This document shows, piece after piece, positions 9,346 through 18,590 of a stretch of DNA of 64,000 bases; position 1 is the stretch's first letter, and every line of letters starts with the position of its first letter. The DNA is from an uncultured Paracoccaceae bacterium (GTDB taxonomy: Bacteria > Pseudomonadota > Alphaproteobacteria > Rhodobacterales > Rhodobacteraceae), in NCBI GenBank assembly GCA_938005545.1, contig CALKXV010000005.1, positions 98,832 through 162,831 on the forward strand, given 5' to 3'. A program made the translations under genes and the position numbers. Below the pieces are notes generated by a model. It saw nothing but the letters and a program-made list of their open reading frames with translations, was not told where the DNA came from and did not search any database.

Positions 9346-10275
9346 TTAGAAAGTCCCGATCCAAGTGATGACGGCAGCGACCGTGACAACCGACAAAGCG
9401 GTTGAGACAAGGATCGAAGCCGACACCCGTTGGGGTGCGACGTTATAGTGTTGGGCCAGGATAAAGATATTCCCGGCGACGGGAAGAGCTGCCGCTGCGA
9501 TCATGACTTTTGCAGCGAAGGGCTCAACGGGCCAGATGAATAGCGCTGCTACGGCAATGGCGGCGGGATGAACGAAAAGTTTCAAAACCGAAATCCAAAT
9601 GGCGACAGACACCCGTTCAGCGGATTTTGTCGCCAGCGATGCGCCAATGGCGAAAAGCGCACCGGGCGTCGCGGCCGCCCCAAGCAATGTCAGGAATTCA
9701 TCGACAGGTTCCGGGATTGGAAGCGAGTAGGACGACCATATTAGTCCCAAAACGATTGAGACGATCATCGGGTTTTTGACAAGTCCCACCAGCACGGTTC
9801 CAAAGACATGTGGTGACAGGCCTCCGCCACGCGACCCGGTGATCAAGATAACGATCAGGCTGGAAAAGACGATCAGGTCGACGGCAAGGATCATAATGAT
9901 CGGAGCAACGGCGTCCGGGCCCAGTAAAAGCGCAAGCATTGGAATGCCCAAGAACCCGACGTTGCCGATCACAGCGCATTGAGCTTCAACGGCGGCTTCA
10001 GAGATGGGTACGCCACGGAACATAGCGACCGCTGTGGCCAGTATATAGACCGCGATGTTGGCCGAAAGGTATGCGGTGACGAAGGTCCAGTCCAAGACGT
10101 CGCCCAGCTCCAAAGTTGCGGAAAACCGGAATATCATGGCCGAAAGTGCGAAATAGAAGACGAATTTGGTGAGGTAGGCCGTTGCCTCTTCGCTGAAAAA
10201 CCTGGTCCGCCCCGCCAAATAGCCAAGGCCGATCAGCGCGAAAAAGGGTAAGGTTTTGAGGAAGATTTCCCACAT
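9346..10275 (-). CDS. AEC family transporter (auxin efflux carrier-like permease)
   Basis: 309-residue inner-membrane protein with about ten hydrophobic helices. The N-terminus (FFALIGLGYLAGRTRFFSEE) and the central segment (CAVIGNVGFLGIPMLALLLG) match the AEC/MleP permease pattern. It is 10 nt upstream of fghA in the same direction, so they probably share a transcript. Family members move malonate, malate or other carboxylates; substrate here unknown. Confidence 0.85.
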   Translation of the reverse strand: MWEIFLKTLPFFALIGLGYLAGRTRFFSEEATAYLTKFVFYFALSAMIFRFSATLELGDVLDWTFVTAYLSANIAVYILATAVAMFRGVPISEAAVEAQCAVIGNVGFLGIPMLALLLGPDAVAPIIMILAVDLIVFSSLIVILITGSRGGGLSPHVFGTVLVGLVKNPMIVSIVLGLIWSSYSLPIPEPVDEFLTLLGAAATPGALFAIGASLATKSAERVSVAIWISVLKLFVHPAAIAVAALFIWPVEPFAAKVMIAAAALPVAGNIFILAQHYNVAPQRVSASILVSTALSVVTVAAVITWIGTF

Positions 10276-10324
10276 TGCGTTGGCCTAACACGCGAGGGTG
10301 GGCTGCAAAAGCCAGATCGGTCGC

Positions 10325-11338
10325 TCAAAGGCTTTGGGGCGTCACGACTGTGAAGCGGCTTGGACCAACTTCGATTTCACTGGGCAACATCCGGTGATGA
10401 TGCAGCATGATCTGGCAGGCAGTCCGCGCGTCTTGGCGCAGATCGTGATCGATCACAAAAGTTAACTGGCGTTTGACCAAAAGCGCTTTGTTTGTGCGAT
10501 CCATGTCATGGGCGGCAAAGACGAAAATTGGGCGTTTGGCTCCCGTGAAAGCGCGGATAACGGCGTGATTGGCACCACCAACAGAATAGACCGCGCTCAA
10601 GCTCGGCTGTTTATCAAGAATGCGTTCGACAAGGTTTTGGGTGGTCAGATCAAGGCCCATGCCTTCAGCCACGCGAAAGATTTTTCGTTCGGGTGCGGCG
10701 CGTTTGAGTTCGGCTTCAAATCCGTGGGCGCGGTCATCTTCGCCTGCGAAACGTGCACTGGAAAGGGTGATCAAAACATCGCTTTGTCTCCCGTGCAACA
10801 TCGGCGCCATCAAGCCCGCAGCTGTTGCGCCAGCCTTCCGGTTGTCGATACCGATATAGGCCAGTCGCGCGTGCATCGGAAGATCGGTAACGAAAGTTGC
10901 AACGGGAATTGCGTTTTCCATCAATCTATTAGCAGCGGCGACGACCGCCGGTGTCGCGCGGGCCTTCAAAACGACACCGTGACTTCCGCGTTGCTTGATG
11001 CGGGTTAGCAGGCGGGTCAGATCAGTGTCGCTCCATCGCTCCTGAAGATGAAAGCGAAGCGTCACATTGGCGGGGCGCAGACTTGGAAGTTCGGTTTCAA
11101 AAGCGCGGCGCACGGCGGTGGCAAACCGGACGGGTGCCTCCATCACCACGTCGAGCGACAGACGTTTTCCGGCAAGACTTGCGGTGTCGTATTGGCGTTC
11201 AAGCTCCGCGATGGCCGACTGCACCCGTGCCCGCGTTGATGCGCGCACGCCGGGGCGGTCATTCAAGACGCGGTCGACAGTCGCTAGGCTCAAGCCTGCC
11301 TGAAACGCGACTTCCTTCATGGGAAAGCGATAGGGCAT
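10325..11338 (-). CDS. LacI family transcriptional regulator
   Basis: 337-residue regulator. The N-terminal helix-turn-helix is MKEVAFQAGLSLATVDRVLN near residues 7-26, followed by the hinge and a periplasmic-binding-protein-like ligand domain. The missing usual Ala-Xxx-Thr start of LacI HTHs (here VAFQAGLSLATVDRVLN) is typical of the subgroup with a substrate-binding domain like sugar ABC proteins. It is divergent from the phytanoyl-CoA-dioxygenase-like gene, with 91 bases between, so it likely controls that gene and itself. Confidence 0.87.
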   Translation of the reverse strand: MPYRFPMKEVAFQAGLSLATVDRVLNDRPGVRASTRARVQSAIAELERQYDTASLAGKRLSLDVVMEAPVRFATAVRRAFETELPSLRPANVTLRFHLQERWSDTDLTRLLTRIKQRGSHGVVLKARATPAVVAAANRLMENAIPVATFVTDLPMHARLAYIGIDNRKAGATAAGLMAPMLHGRQSDVLITLSSARFAGEDDRAHGFEAELKRAAPERKIFRVAEGMGLDLTTQNLVERILDKQPSLSAVYSVGGANHAVIRAFTGAKRPIFVFAAHDMDRTNKALLVKRQLTFVIDHDLRQDARTACQIMLHHHRMLPSEIEVGPSRFTVVTPQSL

Positions 11339-11363
11339 AAAGCGAGTACTGAGGTGTTTTTGA

Positions 11364-11383
11364 GGTATTTTCCAGAAAAATCC
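11364..11383. promoter_or_regulatory. Candidate operator for the LacI-family regulator
   Basis: Imperfect inverted repeat ggtattttccagaaaaatcc in the 91-base divergent region between the regulator and the PhyH-like gene; 7 of 10 positions are symmetric. LacI-family sites are usually 14-20 bp palindromes in such positions. This is suggestive only. Confidence 0.35.
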
Positions 11384-11429
11384 TGCAATGATCCCGAATA
11401 GATTATAGGCTCGCTCAAGGGAGGCTGAA

Positions 11430-12614
11430 ATGAACCCACAAAACCTGATCCACCAACGTCGGAGTTCAATCTGGCTGGACGAAACCGCTGGAGATATCGA
11501 CGGTTTTCGGGCTTTGGTTGAGGTTGAAACTCAGACGTCTGATTGGCCGCAGTGCGACGAGATCGCCGGGAACATTCCGATCTATGACGGCGAACGGGTT
11601 CGATCTGCTGCACAGGGTACTGCTACGACCTTGGATCTTTTGTCGGAATGGAACGCAGCCTTTGACGTTGGCCCGGGGATTATAGTCATTCGGGGCGGGA
11701 TGCCGGATTTAGATGTGGTGGATCGCGCCTCGGAGGTTTTTGCAGAAATCATCAAAGACGAACGCGCGACGGGTTCGGGCGGGGGCGACCATTTTGCCAA
11801 GCCGGGTGCGAACGACAGGGTCTGGAATGCAGCGGAAAAACACTGCCGTGCGGATCCGGCGAACTTCGCGGCCTATTATAGTGCGGACGCCATCGCGATG
11901 CCGTCGCGTGCTTGGTTGGGGCGGGGTTATCAGCTGACGGCGCAAGTGAACCGGGTCAATCCGGGCGGTGCAGCTCAGACCGCGCACAGGGACTATCATT
12001 TGGGGTTCATGAATGCCGAACAATTGGCAACCTATCCTGTTCAAGCCCACAGATTTTCGCCAAACCTGACATTGCAGGGCGCGATCGCTCATTGTGACAT
12101 GCCGATTGAAAGCGGACCGACGATGTTGTTGCCGTATTCTCAGCGATATCCAGCGGGCTATGTAGCATTTCACCGGCCCGAATTTCAAAGCTATTTCGCC
12201 GAACATCATGTGCAGATGCCCTTGGAGAAGGGCGATGTGGTGTTTTTCAACCCAGCCGTCATGCATGGGGCTGGGGCAAACAAATCAGCCGACATCTTGC
12301 GCATGGCTAACCTGTTGCAGATCGGCTCGGCATTCGGGCGGTCGATTGAAAGTGTGGATCGATCTGGGATGTCAAAGGCGTTATATCCGGTTTTGGCGGA
12401 CACGGATTTGGACGCACGGGGAGTGGCCAATGTCATTGCTGCCTCGGCAGAAGGGTATGCGTTTCCGACGAACCTGGATCGTGATCCGCCGGTGGGTGGG
12501 CTTATCCCATTGAGCCAGGCGGAATTGATGGCGGGGGCTTTGGAACAAAGCCGCTCAAAGGAAGAATGGGCGGCCGAGGTTGACGCCATGGATCGACGTC
12601 GGTTGCCGCGATGA
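11430..12614 (+). CDS. Phytanoyl-CoA dioxygenase (PhyH) family protein
   Basis: 394-residue predicted Fe(II)/2-oxoglutarate oxygenase. A metal triad is visible: HRD in QTAHRDYHLGF and a distal His in NPAVMHGAGANKS, with a downstream Arg (LRMANLL) that could bind 2-oxoglutarate. A Shine-Dalgarno (AAGGGAGG) precedes the ATG. The divergent LacI regulator suggests inducible catabolism of a small molecule, perhaps a sugar-like or inositol-like compound (inference). The substrate is not identified. Confidence 0.8.
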   Translation: MNPQNLIHQRRSSIWLDETAGDIDGFRALVEVETQTSDWPQCDEIAGNIPIYDGERVRSAAQGTATTLDLLSEWNAAFDVGPGIIVIRGGMPDLDVVDRASEVFAEIIKDERATGSGGGDHFAKPGANDRVWNAAEKHCRADPANFAAYYSADAIAMPSRAWLGRGYQLTAQVNRVNPGGAAQTAHRDYHLGFMNAEQLATYPVQAHRFSPNLTLQGAIAHCDMPIESGPTMLLPYSQRYPAGYVAFHRPEFQSYFAEHHVQMPLEKGDVVFFNPAVMHGAGANKSADILRMANLLQIGSAFGRSIESVDRSGMSKALYPVLADTDLDARGVANVIAASAEGYAFPTNLDRDPPVGGLIPLSQAELMAGALEQSRSKEEWAAEVDAMDRRRLPR

Positions 12615-12626
12615 AAGGAAATGCGG

Positions 12627-12653
12627 AGGGGCGCCCGCTTGTGCGACGCCCCT
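12627..12653. terminator. Putative bidirectional terminator
   Basis: Inverted repeat AGGGGCG at 12627-12633 and CGCCCCT at 12647-12653, between the converging PhyH-like and vWA genes. On the plus strand it is followed by ttaat. No long T run on either side, so confidence is moderate. Confidence 0.45.
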
Positions 12654-12694
12654 TAATAGACCTTGCATTCATGCAGTTTGAGCCAACGTGCGCC

Positions 12695-14770
12695 TTATTG
12701 ATCAAGGCTTTCCGCCAACCGCATCAGCGTAATGGCTTCCGCCCGGTAGCCATAAACATCTTGCCCTTTTGCACCGCTCGCAAAGTCGATGGCATCGGCC
12801 CAATCCCAAGCGCCTAAGGCATCACCGCCACGTAAAAGCTCGCCAAATCCGGCCATGGCGATCGAAAAACGCACATCGGTACCTGGCGTCGACTGTACCG
12901 GTTGGATCGGAGTTTCGATCAGAATGCTTTGCGTTTCGCCGGGCCGTTTGTAGCGCAACTTGAAGTAACCAAGTTCATTGGATGCCGTTGGTGTGGCCGT
13001 TTCGCTTGCTTCGGAATAGCGCAGTGGGCCGTTTCGAATGGCGTCCGAGCCGACCGCGGTTACTTCATAGATCGCTGTGACGCGATGGCCTGCTCCAATG
13101 TCGCCAGCGTCCACGCGATCGTTGGCGAAATCCTCTCGGTTCAAAGCGCGGGTTTCATAACCGATAAGCCGGTATTCGGCGATTTGAGCGGGATTGAATT
13201 CGACCTGTATTTTGACGTCATTCGCAATTGGGAACAGCGCACCTGTCAACTGGTCGACCAAAACTTTCTGCGCTTCTGACAGCGTGTCGATATAGGCTGC
13301 TTGGCCGTTGCCGTTCTGAGCCAGCGCTTGCATCGTTGCATCATCAAGGTTGCCGCGCCCGAAACCAAGTACGCTTAGATAAGTGCCACTGTCGCGTTTA
13401 TCGGCGATGAAGGTTTTCAAGGCGTCGGGATCGGACAAGCCGACATTGAAATCGCCGTCGGTGGCGAGGATGACGCGCGTGACCTCGCCGTCATCGGCCA
13501 TACTTTCAGCAACCTGATAGGCCTGTTGAAGGCCCGCTTGCCCTGCAGTTGAGCCGCCCGCTTCCAATTTGTCGAGGGCCGATAGAATTGCGTTCCGCTC
13601 TGCGGCGCGTGTGGGTTCAAGGACTTGTCCCGCGCTACCTGCGTAAGTGACGATTGAGATTTCATCGTCCGGGCGCAATTGGTTGATCATCAAGCGGAAG
13701 CTTTGTTTTAACAATGGGAGCTTGTCAGCACTTTGCATCGAACCAGACGTGTCGATCAGAAAGACGAGGTTCAGCGGTGCGCGATCTTCTACGGCGGGCA
13801 TGCTGCCTTGAATACCGATGTGAACGAGGTTTGTGCCTTCGTTCCAAGGTGTTGGTACGACGCTGATTGTGGGTTCGAACGGATGTGGGCCTTCTGGCGT
13901 CGGATATGCATAGGGAAAATAATTAATGATCTCCTCGATCCGCACTGCCTCGGCAGGCGGCAGGGTGCCGTTCATAATCCAACGCCGCACAACTGAATAG
14001 GCGGCGGTATCCACGTCGATGGAAAAGGTCGAAACCGGATCTTCGGTGGTGATTTTGAGCGGGCTTGTCGGCGCGTTTGCGAAGGCGTCGGTTTCGCTTT
14101 CGGAATATATAACGTCTATGTCGGAATTCAATCGGCGGGCACGCGGGGTGCTTTTAGTCGCGATCTGCGGACTTGGCTTCGAAGCGACAATGGAGCCGAT
14201 TTCCAAATCATCCAGCCGTGCGCTGCCTGATTCCGGGCTCCTTCTGATGTCGTCAGAACTTTCAGAAAAGTTGCGGTCTGCGATCCCCGTCTCGGCGGAT
14301 CCGGATATTGTTACGCCCGCAGTCCCGGAAGATTCGGGCACAGCAGTCGGCTCAACGAGCGGCGCACTGTTGGAAACCTGCGGAGCGGTGGTGGCTACCA
14401 CAGCGTCTGCGCCAACGATTTCCGCGTCAACTTCGTCGTCTTGCGCTGGGCTTTCCAGCAGTGGTTCTGGCGTAAACCCGTTTGTGAATTCGCCCGAATT
14501 GGGCAGGATGGCAATCAGGCCGACAGCAACAAGTGCAGTCGAGGCAGCCAATGCAGGACGAGTGGTAAGGGAATGTAACATGGTTCTTGCTCCGTTCAGA
14601 ATACGACCCAATGGGCCTGTCTGAATGGTCTGACGGGGCTCAATCCGTGATCCTTGGAGAGATGCGAAGTTTTTTTGGGCTAAGGTGATATTTTCACGTT
14701 TTGCCGCGGCGTCCGGTGCAGGCGTCGCGGCGGTCATGGCGGCTTTCAGGTCGTCGAGCTCGTCGGTCAT
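12695..14770 (-). CDS. Membrane-anchored vWA domain protein (YfbK-like, DUF3520)
   Basis: 691-residue protein. Residues 1-70 are hydrophilic and should be cytoplasmic, a single transmembrane helix lies at about 72-90, and the rest is predicted periplasmic. A low-complexity region follows (to about 220), then a YfbK-type N-terminal domain (DPVSTFSIDVDTAAYSVVRR), a vWA domain with MIDAS motif DTSGSM near 337-342, and a C-terminal DUF3520-like region. The start ATG overlaps the ECF sigma stop (ATGA), and this start is preferred to one 18 codons upstream. The N-terminal arm could act as an anti-sigma module (inference from coupling and topology). Confidence 0.85.
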   Translation of the reverse strand: MTDELDDLKAAMTAATPAPDAAAKRENITLAQKNFASLQGSRIEPRQTIQTGPLGRILNGARTMLHSLTTRPALAASTALVAVGLIAILPNSGEFTNGFTPEPLLESPAQDDEVDAEIVGADAVVATTAPQVSNSAPLVEPTAVPESSGTAGVTISGSAETGIADRNFSESSDDIRRSPESGSARLDDLEIGSIVASKPSPQIATKSTPRARRLNSDIDVIYSESETDAFANAPTSPLKITTEDPVSTFSIDVDTAAYSVVRRWIMNGTLPPAEAVRIEEIINYFPYAYPTPEGPHPFEPTISVVPTPWNEGTNLVHIGIQGSMPAVEDRAPLNLVFLIDTSGSMQSADKLPLLKQSFRLMINQLRPDDEISIVTYAGSAGQVLEPTRAAERNAILSALDKLEAGGSTAGQAGLQQAYQVAESMADDGEVTRVILATDGDFNVGLSDPDALKTFIADKRDSGTYLSVLGFGRGNLDDATMQALAQNGNGQAAYIDTLSEAQKVLVDQLTGALFPIANDVKIQVEFNPAQIAEYRLIGYETRALNREDFANDRVDAGDIGAGHRVTAIYEVTAVGSDAIRNGPLRYSEASETATPTASNELGYFKLRYKRPGETQSILIETPIQPVQSTPGTDVRFSIAMAGFGELLRGGDALGAWDWADAIDFASGAKGQDVYGYRAEAITLMRLAESLDQ

Positions 14771-15297
14771 TGGACGGTCTCCTTCATTTCTTTGAGGCGC
14801 TTTTTTGCCTCGGATACGCGCCAACTGATCGTGCCTTCGCTGACACCCAGAACGTCACCTGCGTCCGCGTGGGTCATATCGTCAAGGATCAAGGCCAGCG
14901 TGTCGGCCAAATCTTCGGGCAGTGCGCGCATGGCGTGGGTCAACCAATCGATGGCGTCTGTTTTCTCGACCGCTTCAGCGCGGGCCGCGATTTCGACTTC
15001 GCCCCAACCTTCGGCGGCTTTGGCATAGCTGGCACGACGGCGGCGACGGTCATGAGACGCATTTACGGTGACGCGATAGAGCCACGTGGTAAAGCGCGCA
15101 TCACCTCGGAATGCTGCGATCTTGGATGGTAGTGCTGCGCAGATATCTTGAGTCAGATCTTCGGCATCTGCGCGCGCGCCAGTCAGGCGAAACGCAAGCC
15201 GAAACACCCGGTCATAGTGCCGGGTGATCAAAGCCGAAAAGGCTTGCCCGTCGCCTCCGGCAGCCGCCAGAGCAAGGGCTTCATCAGACGTCGTCAT
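14767..15297 (-). CDS. ECF-type RNA polymerase sigma factor
   Basis: 176-residue sigma-70 family protein with region 2 (DRVFRLAFRLTGARADAEDL, TQDI) and region 4 (DVLGVSEGTISWRVSEAKKR) and no region 1 or 3, as in ECF sigmas. The start MTTSDEALALAAAGGDGQAF fits the family; Met codons at 15327 and 15303 are alternatives. It overlaps the downstream vWA gene by 4 nt, so the vWA membrane protein is the likely partner or regulator. Confidence 0.88.
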   Translation of the reverse strand: MTTSDEALALAAAGGDGQAFSALITRHYDRVFRLAFRLTGARADAEDLTQDICAALPSKIAAFRGDARFTTWLYRVTVNASHDRRRRRASYAKAAEGWGEVEIAARAEAVEKTDAIDWLTHAMRALPEDLADTLALILDDMTHADAGDVLGVSEGTISWRVSEAKKRLKEMKETVQ

Positions 15298-15514
15298 ACG
15301 CATCACATTGGGTAAGACGCAGCCCAAACGTCAATCCTTGGCAATCAACCAGAAAAAAACAAAATAGCCATGACGGTGTGTTTCTAGCAGAATGCGATGA
15401 TGGGATTGCTGCGTCGCAGTGATTTCTACATAGTGATGAGATGCTTTTTGAGAACTGTTTGACGAAATCTGGCCCATTGCCGTTCAATGTGTGCCTTCCC
15501 CATATAACGCCAGG

Positions 15515-16216
15515 ATGAGATTCTTGTTCCGCATAGCCAGTCGTGGGCTAGGGCTTGTTGTTGTGGTCATAGTTACCTACGCGATTGCCGGAACTGTCGG
15601 CGCCCTTTGGAATGGGCCGGTGGCGAGTGTTTCGCAAGGAGGAGAGGTTCGTGTCGGCCTTATTCGCGGGCCTATCCACTATGATTTCCTATTGCCTACG
15701 ACGGAAGGCACGCGCCACGCCCTCGGGTTTGCCGAGACGGGCGGAGTGCCGATGCACCATCCAGACGTCGCTTACATTTTGGCGGGCTGGGGTTCGCGCA
15801 AGTTCTACACGGCAACCGGAACGTATCGTGATCTTGATCCAGGCATCGTCTGGGACGCAGCGACGGGCGATCAAAGCGTGCTTCGGATCGATGTTGTTGG
15901 TGCCTTCGATGAAAGTGACACCAGCTGGGTCACACTCAGCAAAGCGGGTTATGCCGCGCTTTTGGCCTTCATCGCGGATACGCAATCCGGGGGCGTGGTT
16001 GCCGGTGGTTTCACCGAAACCGACGCTTTTTTCGAAGCACATGGCGCGTTCGATATTTTCCGCACCTGTAATACTTGGATCGGCCGCGGTCTGCGGAACG
16101 CTGGTCATCCGTTTGGGCGTTGGACGCCCACGCCTCACGCCGTCAGGATTTCGCTTTGGTGGAACTTAAAACCGCGGCCATTGCACGTTAACGCCTCAAT
16201 TGGTACGAACCTTTGA
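15515..16216 (+). CDS. TIGR02117 / DUF2459 family protein
   Basis: 233-residue conserved protein of unknown function. A hydrophobic N-terminal segment at residues 7-28 (FRIASRGLGLVVVVIVTYAI) predicts a membrane anchor or signal. Family hallmarks are HYDFLLP, GWGSRKFYTATGTYRDL and FRTCNTWIGRGLRNAG. I prefer ATG 15515 (MRFLFRIASRG) over one eight codons upstream. Transcription is divergent from the ECF sigma gene. Confidence 0.82.
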   Translation: MRFLFRIASRGLGLVVVVIVTYAIAGTVGALWNGPVASVSQGGEVRVGLIRGPIHYDFLLPTTEGTRHALGFAETGGVPMHHPDVAYILAGWGSRKFYTATGTYRDLDPGIVWDAATGDQSVLRIDVVGAFDESDTSWVTLSKAGYAALLAFIADTQSGGVVAGGFTETDAFFEAHGAFDIFRTCNTWIGRGLRNAGHPFGRWTPTPHAVRISLWWNLKPRPLHVNASIGTNL

Positions 16217-16239
16217 CCAATTTAGCAGTTTGAGCCGAC

Positions 16240-17412
16240 ATGCCCATCATCACCGAAATCGCAGATTTGAAACGCATCTATCAGCGCCGCGTCCCCAAAA
16301 TGTTTTACGATTATGCCGAAAGTGGGTCGTGGAGCGAACAGACGTTCCGCGATAATGTGAACGACTTCAGCGATATACGGCTGCGGCAGCGGATCGCAGT
16401 TGATATGGACGGCCGTTCGCTCGCGACGACAATGGCAGGCCAAGTCGTGGCGATGCCCGTGGCGCTTGCCCCCATTGGATTGTTGGGAATGCAATGCGCA
16501 GATGGCGAAATCAAAGCAGCGCAGGCTGCTGAAAAGGCTGGTGTGCCATTTTGTTTGTCGACTATGTCGATCTGTTCAATCGAAGATGTCGCGGCAGAAA
16601 CGTCAAAACCTTTCTGGTTCCAAGTTTACACCTTGAAGGACGACGACTTTATGAAGCGTCTGATGGAACGTGCGCGTACTGCTGGATGCGAAACAATCGT
16701 GATCACCGTCGATCTTCAAATCCTTGGGCAGCGGCACAAGGACGTTAAAAACGGGCTGTCTGCGCCGCCGAAACTCACCCCGCGCTCAATCGCGAACATG
16801 GCGACGAAGGTGCCTTGGGGGCTTGAAATGCTGGGCACCAAGCGACGGTTCTTTGGGAATATCGTTGGGCACGCACAGGGGGTGTCTGATCCGTCGTCTT
16901 TGTCGTCCTGGGCCGCTGAAGCATTTGACCCTTCACTGAACTGGGACCGGATCAAGGAATTGATGGATATGTGGGGTGGAAAAGTTGTGCTTAAGGGCAT
17001 TCTGGATGTCGAAGACGCACGGATGGCCGCTGAGATCGGCGCCGACGCGATCATCGTGTCAAACCATGGTGGGCGGCAGTTGGACGGGGCCTTGTCATCG
17101 ATCCGTATGCTAGAACCCATCGTCGAAGCCGTTGGCGACAAGGTCGAGGTTTGGATGGACGGTGGTATCCGTTCGGGTCAGGACGTGCTGAAAGCGGTGG
17201 CACTTGGTGCAAAGGGTGTGATGCTGGGGCGGTCCTATGTCTATGGGCTCGGTGCAATGGGTGAGGCCGGTGTGACCAAAGCCCTTGAGGTGATCGGGCG
17301 CGAGCTTGATATGTCGATGGCCCTTTGCGGTCGCCGCAACATCAAGGATGTTGACCGTAATATTCTACTGGTGCCGGACGGGTTTTCAGGGAGTTTTTCA
17401 TCAAACTCTTGA
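16240..17412 (+). CDS. lldD: FMN-dependent L-lactate dehydrogenase (alpha-hydroxy-acid oxidase family)
   Basis: 390-residue FMN enzyme that oxidises L-lactate (or another L-2-hydroxy acid) to the 2-oxo acid. Seen: YDYAESGSWSEQTFRDN near residues 24-40, APIGLLGM near 80, FQVYTLKD near 127, and the catalytic histidine in SNHGGRQLDGA near 275, followed by the phosphate-binding MDGGIRSG. The N-terminal PIITEIADLKRIYQRRVPKM is typical of LldD. No lactate regulator or permease lies next to it, so glycolate or another hydroxy acid cannot be excluded. Confidence 0.88.
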   Translation: MPIITEIADLKRIYQRRVPKMFYDYAESGSWSEQTFRDNVNDFSDIRLRQRIAVDMDGRSLATTMAGQVVAMPVALAPIGLLGMQCADGEIKAAQAAEKAGVPFCLSTMSICSIEDVAAETSKPFWFQVYTLKDDDFMKRLMERARTAGCETIVITVDLQILGQRHKDVKNGLSAPPKLTPRSIANMATKVPWGLEMLGTKRRFFGNIVGHAQGVSDPSSLSSWAAEAFDPSLNWDRIKELMDMWGGKVVLKGILDVEDARMAAEIGADAIIVSNHGGRQLDGALSSIRMLEPIVEAVGDKVEVWMDGGIRSGQDVLKAVALGAKGVMLGRSYVYGLGAMGEAGVTKALEVIGRELDMSMALCGRRNIKDVDRNILLVPDGFSGSFSSNS

Positions 17413-17528
17413 ACATTTTCTTAGTTTTGGGCCGGATTGTCAGGTGTTTGAGCAGTCTCGTGCCCTGAATTAACCAGAAGAGCGCCGCTTTCTTGCCGCA
17501 ATTGAACAAATCGCCTATACTTTTGCTC

Positions 17529-18092
17529 ATGTTTAATTGGTGCGCCTTATTTTTCACAGCAGCCCTTGCGGCGAGCGTTACACCTCACCACGCTTATGCC
17601 GAACCTGGCGGTCTAACCGCGCCTGAATTCCCATCCGAACATGCGGCTTTGGTCGACGCGACCCGCGCCTTTTTCGATGCGGTTGAAGTCGAAAAGACAG
17701 AGCAAAAGAAGGCACCCGTCATTGGCTGGGCGGTGAATGCCACCCGTGCATCCGCAGCCCAAAATGACGTCGCCGTTCTGACCAAGATGGGCCCGGTGAA
17801 GCATCTGACGGGGTATCAGATCACCTGGTATCCGACCGACACACTTTTGGGCACCGTCGATTTCATGGGCACGTGGGATGGCAATCGCAACCTAGTTTGC
17901 GGCTATGTGACGTGGGACCTAAGCACGCCGAATGCTCCGACAATTCAAAGCATCTCGGCCAATTTCATCAGTCCGCAGGCATTGAGCCAGTCTGACACAC
18001 GTGATGTTCACCGTGCCCTGATTTCCTCGAATTGTGCGCATGGCGATATCGACGCGAATTTTGCGTTTTTCGGTGTCGACGCCAGCGGCTGA
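17529..18092 (+). CDS. Secreted protein of unknown function
   Basis: 187-residue protein with a clear Sec signal peptide (hydrophobic residues 2-17, possible cleavage after HAYA near residue 24). The mature part is mixed alpha/beta, containing ITWYPTDTLLGTVDFMGTWD and two cysteines (LVCGYVTW and SSNCAHGD) that may form a disulfide. I do not recognise a family. An upstream TTG at 17493 would add 12 residues before the signal and is less likely. Confidence 0.7.
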   Translation: MFNWCALFFTAALAASVTPHHAYAEPGGLTAPEFPSEHAALVDATRAFFDAVEVEKTEQKKAPVIGWAVNATRASAAQNDVAVLTKMGPVKHLTGYQITWYPTDTLLGTVDFMGTWDGNRNLVCGYVTWDLSTPNAPTIQSISANFISPQALSQSDTRDVHRALISSNCAHGDIDANFAFFGVDASG

Positions 18093-18101
18093 TTTTTTCC
18101 A

Positions 18102-18590
18102 TCAAGACAACTCGGCGACGATCTCGGCGACCACGTCCATTCCAGCGCCCCAACCTTTGTCCAAATCTGGGATTGCCTTGGCAAACGTTGCAAGCTCGAC
18201 TTCTGTCGCCTCACGAGGTTCCCAGGTTAGGGTCAATTGAGTGCCATCAGCCACCGCTTCGAGCGCAATCGTTGTTAACAAAACCCGAGGCCAATCAGGC
18301 ATCATCGGGCTTGGGATGGTGTTCCAATTAGCATCCGTATTCGACATAAGCATGACCAGTTTCGAACTGGGAGTGACCTCGGTAAACTCCATCCGCTGCC
18401 TCATCGAGTTTTCGCCCATCACCATCTCGTTCAACCAAAGCCCGCCGGGCTTGGCGTCAAAATCGTGAATGACGGTTTCGACACCGGGCCCGTACCAGCG
18501 TTGCACCAGATCCGCTTCGGTCAAAGTGCGCCAGACAAGGGCAGGCGGTGCGTCAAATTCTCGGGTCATGACGAATTTGGGAAGGGTCAT
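18102..18590 (-). CDS. SRPBCC / AHSA1-domain protein
   Basis: 162-residue START-like fold protein related to Aha1 C-terminal domains (FVMTREFDAPPALVWRTLTE at the N-terminus, RVLLTTIALEAVADGTQLTL, then TWEP). The start codon overlaps the stop of the ArsR-type regulator gene by 4 nt. Such ArsR-AHSA1 pairs are common and usually the AHSA1 protein is the regulated partner. Ligand unknown. Confidence 0.87.
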   Translation of the reverse strand: MTLPKFVMTREFDAPPALVWRTLTEADLVQRWYGPGVETVIHDFDAKPGGLWLNEMVMGENSMRQRMEFTEVTPSSKLVMLMSNTDANWNTIPSPMMPDWPRVLLTTIALEAVADGTQLTLTWEPREATEVELATFAKAIPDLDKGWGAGMDVVAEIVAELS

